From Nymphaea colorata (Eukaryota; Streptophyta; Magnoliopsida; Nymphaeales; Nymphaeaceae): a stretch of DNA of 64,000 nt. Position numbers and translations under genes: made by a program. The notes beneath the pieces were generated by a model, which worked only from the letters and a program-made list of their open reading frames with translations, did not search any database and was not told the origin of the DNA. The stretch is taken from NCBI RefSeq assembly GCF_008831285.2, contig NC_045147.1, positions 15,538,854 to 15,602,853 on the forward strand, given 5' to 3'. Shown in pieces: positions 60,976 to 64,000 of this stretch. Numbering within the stretch: the stretch's first letter is position 1; the number at the start of each line of letters is the position of its first letter.

Positions 60976-62832
60976 CCTCTTTGCCACACAGGCTGTTCAA
61001 ACCTCCATTATCCCAACGCCGATAGAGGAAGGGGCTCCCTATCCGTCGTCTCTTCAGTTCTTCTCCCTCTTCGGCTGCCTCGGCTTCGCTGCCGTACGCA
61101 CGTCGGAAAGCGTTTTGCGACGGCTATGTGTTGCGTGCAGCACTCCGACGAATACCTTCCGACGCGTTAACAGGCAAGAAAAATTTCATTTGAGGCCTGA
61201 ATTTATTGCCTATAACTTTACAGATAGCTATTCAATTATTTCAGGTTCCTAAAAACTTAAAACATTTTCTCACCACTATCGTTTTACGCTAATATTTTAG
61301 ACGACAATTCTTTCATAAGGTGAACGAACCGACAACGCATTCCTGCGTTATGTGACGGTATGTTTAGTAACAGTTATTGATTTATGATTTTGCCTAAAAA
61401 AATATGGTAGATTTAAAAAAGAAAAAATATTTTTACATAGAATATCTTCTAATAAAATTAACTAGACGATGGACACGCGTTAAAGTAAAGCGGCGTCGGT
61501 CAAATAATGCACAACGTGACAAAGAAAAATGTGAAAAAAGTTAGGCCAATGATAACAAATAAAAAGGAATATCGTAAAAGTCCTCGCTAATTGATGAGGA
61601 AGCATGGCTATCGGTTTTTAATGTTTCACGTAGATCATTTGAAGGTATTACATGTCACTAAAATGTGTAACGGGTTACATTTTTTTTGGATAATGAGTTA
61701 AGTATTTTAGTTAAATGGCTAAACCTCGTGTGATTAACGTTGACTAATATGCATGTTTTTTCTTTATTTTTTGTTAATAAATCATGTTTAATAGTAAGAG
61801 AAGTACATATCTACATGTAAAATAAAAGGACAGTTGTGAAAGAAAGAGTTAGAGAGAGAAAGAAAAACAAAGAGAGAGCCGATAAAATGAAAATTCAATA
61901 AAAAAAAATGTGATGACGAGACGTCACCAATGTAAGAGGCAAAAGAAGAAGAAAAAAGAGACCAGGAAAAAAATAACAAGGAAAACAAAAGCAAAAAACA
62001 TGAAGAACAAAAACGATAGCGAGAACAAAAGCAAAAGGAATTTTAATGACGATTTTATGAGCCGAATCCTTTTATTCTTCTAATTTATAAATTTGGTGCT
62101 TGAAATCGATGCAAGAGAAATCACCTTGAAGTTTCTAGTTTTATTTATTACTCGTATGCTCGCTCTCTTTCTCCTTTTAATTTCCAACCAAACTTCCTTG
62201 ATTTGCACCCCCGCTTCCTGATTTCACTACTTCATATTCCTCTCTCCCCACTTCTCTCTTCATACATATAGCCAACAAAAGTTTGTTACATATTTTCTCG
62301 CCATCGTAGTTGTGGATAAAATGCAGCATATTAGATTATAAATACTTCTACTTCCAATTACTTCTTAGAATTACAGTTCTATTGTTGTTGGCAATACGTG
62401 TAAATAGGATATTACTATATCCTGACCATTATACAATCATTGAAAAAAATATATCGCATGTTATTATAGTTTTAGTGCTTGTTGCACCATTAAAATTTGT
62501 AGAAACAGCAAGTTTCTTATGAAGATTAATGTTTTTGCTTATGAGTTGAATAAATATTCGAAAAATTCTTAGTTGAGTTGGAAGTTCATTATTTTTCATT
62601 TTCGTGTAAGTAATTAGAACACTCCAAAACTGGTTATTTGTTATAACATCCCACCATCGTATTCCTTAGTGGAATGTCTCAATCAGCAGATGATAGGTGG
62701 CCACAAGTTTTGTAACAAACATCCTTTTGAACTGGACCATTTTGCCGCTCAGGCACTGCACCCCTTGGGGCTGTCTTGAGTTAGATCCTTGCTTTCAAAA
62801 AACCAACATACTATAAAATTTATTGAGGTTTA
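60976..62832. other. upstream flank of the unnamed gene, no other gene seen
   Basis: The first 200 bases above 60975 are GC-richer and probably carry the promoter and 5' untranslated region. Beyond that the sequence is AT-rich with no credible exon on either strand. Confidence 0.55.
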
Positions 62833-63675
62833 GGGGCCGTTTGATGGGTGGAAAAATGGAAACGGAAAGAAATTTCCTGATTTTTTTTTTCTGGAATTGA
62901 AGAATGGGAAATAAAGACGCGAGGGTTTCGAGTGACAGAGTGAGGTTTTGAGCGAGGGCCAGATGTTAACGGATCGAATTCGGATCGGATACATCTTTAA
63001 TCATATCCGCTTTTTTGGATATTCATATATTCGGATTCGGATTCAGATTTAAATTCGAATAAATCAAAGTCATATCCGAATCCGAATCCGAAATCCGATT
63101 TTACAATCCGAATCCGATCCGAATTCGATTTTTATATTTATATCGGAATCCGAATTTTGAACCGGATTTTGCCATTTTTTAAGTATTAGATAGAGGATAT
63201 TTGTCTAAAAATGAATCCGATCTGAATCCGTATCCGAATCTGATCCGATATTCATGTATATCCGAATCCGATCGGATGTCATTTATTAAATCCGAATCCG
63301 ATTCGATTTCTTAATCGGATATTAAATTTTTATCCATATCCGTTTTTTCCGAATCGAATCGGTCGGATATCCGATTCAAATCGGATATATTGACACCCCT
63401 AAGCGAGGCTCGTTTCAGCAAATGAGAAAGACGCGAGGAGGAGTAACAGGCAGTGGTGTTGAGGCTGCGGAGGAGTTTGAGGAAGCAGCAGCACCTGCGG
63501 AGGATGAAGATGGGAAGCGTAGGATGAAGATGAGAAGCGGAGAGGTTGAACGCGAGGAAAAGCCCCAATTCAACGGACAAAAAAAAAAAATCCATGTTTG
63601 ACAAAGTGGAAAAATTTTAAAATTTTGAATTTTTTTTCTAGAGCTATAGTATATTTTCGGCCCGTCAAACGCAAG
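62833..63675. mobile_element. PIF/Harbinger-type MITE hosting a nested hAT-type MITE
   Basis: 843 bp with ends GGGGCCGTTTGATGGG and, inward from the right, CTTGCGTTTGACGGG, flanked by TTA (62830-62832 and 63676-63678). Its right arm, read inward, aligns with the left arm of the element at 21652: both have TAGCTC, then AAATTC-AAA blocks, then TTTGTCAAACA and a T run. They are therefore one family. About 400 bp remains after removing the nested insertion 62959-63401. No transposase frame is seen. Confidence 0.8.
62959..63401. mobile_element. hAT-type MITE with GGATTCGGAT-rich arms
   Basis: 443 bp. The right end reads TAGGGGTGTCAA inward; the left end CCAGATGTTAACGG is a decayed match. The flanks AGCGAGGG (62951-62958) and AGCGAGGC (63402-63409) agree at 7 of 8 positions. 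Both arms are arrays of GGATTCGGAT/ATCCGAATCC words pointing toward each other. It is non-autonomous. Confidence 0.8.
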
Positions 63676-63678
63676 TTA

Positions 63679-64000
63679 TTTTGCAAATATAAAAATTAAA
63701 CATTTGTATGACGAACTAAAAGAAAATTAAATCTACAAATTACATAGTTGGCTTTTTTTATTTGAACTACCGTTTAAAAAAAAAAAATTACACGATATAA
63801 ATAAGCAAAGTCGATGATGAGGGAGAAATATGTGTTACATATGTACATATATATGACAAACAAAGTAGCGTCGGAAAAGAAGCTAACGAGATAACTATCA
63901 AGAATCCAAAATGCATCCGTCTCAATTTACGTGGAATATCCGAATATGCATGACTATAATAGCTCACTATTGTTCGACATAGGACAATTGGTTATAAAAG
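63679..64000. other. AT-rich flank, no gene seen
   Basis: About 320 bases of AT-rich sequence with an A run near 63777-63788. No feature could be supported. Confidence 0.6.

Noticed and set aside
60976-60987. A four-codon upstream extension of the unnamed protein
   Set aside because: It begins at GTG; the first in-frame ATG is at 60975.

Overview
This is nuclear DNA from a flowering plant. The evidence is three split genes with GT-AG introns whose products read as plant proteins, a Ty1/copia LTR retrotransposon primed by initiator tRNA-Met, many MITE-type DNA transposons, and long dinucleotide microsatellites. The species cannot be named from the sequence.

All three genes lie on the minus strand, so transcription runs right to left. 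(1) 60975..57267 is a six-exon gene for a 236-residue plant protein I cannot name; it has an N-terminal coiled coil and a conserved-looking C-terminus. (2) 55173..19788 is a 17-exon gene for a 2,475-residue WD40 protein of the Rav1/DMX-like family, the V-ATPase assembly factor of the RAVE/rabconnectin-3 type. Every exon junction could be placed and the reading frame closes without a stop. (3) 14646..9292 is a two-exon gene for a 461-residue pyridoxal-phosphate aminotransferase of the kynurenine-oxoglutarate transaminase-like type, with a likely plastid leader.

The rest is transposon-rich non-coding DNA. The Rav1-like gene has 7.4 kb of coding sequence spread over 35 kb because its introns have collected elements. 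These are a young but defective copia element (intron 12), a 1-kb PIF/Harbinger-type MITE that makes up most of intron 13, three elements of a CTATGTCAC-ended family with about 8-bp target duplications (introns 4, 6 and 11), a composite Harbinger-type element and two small inverted-repeat elements (intron 3), and a long-arm inverted repeat (intron 12). The flanks hold two hAT-type MITEs of nearly equal length (442 and 443 bp), one of them nested inside another Harbinger-type MITE.

The genes do not form an operon or a recognisable cluster. I found no tRNA, rRNA, CRISPR or defence-like system. The most notable points are the evidence that the copia element was mobilised in trans, the nested MITE families, and the unnamed conserved gene.
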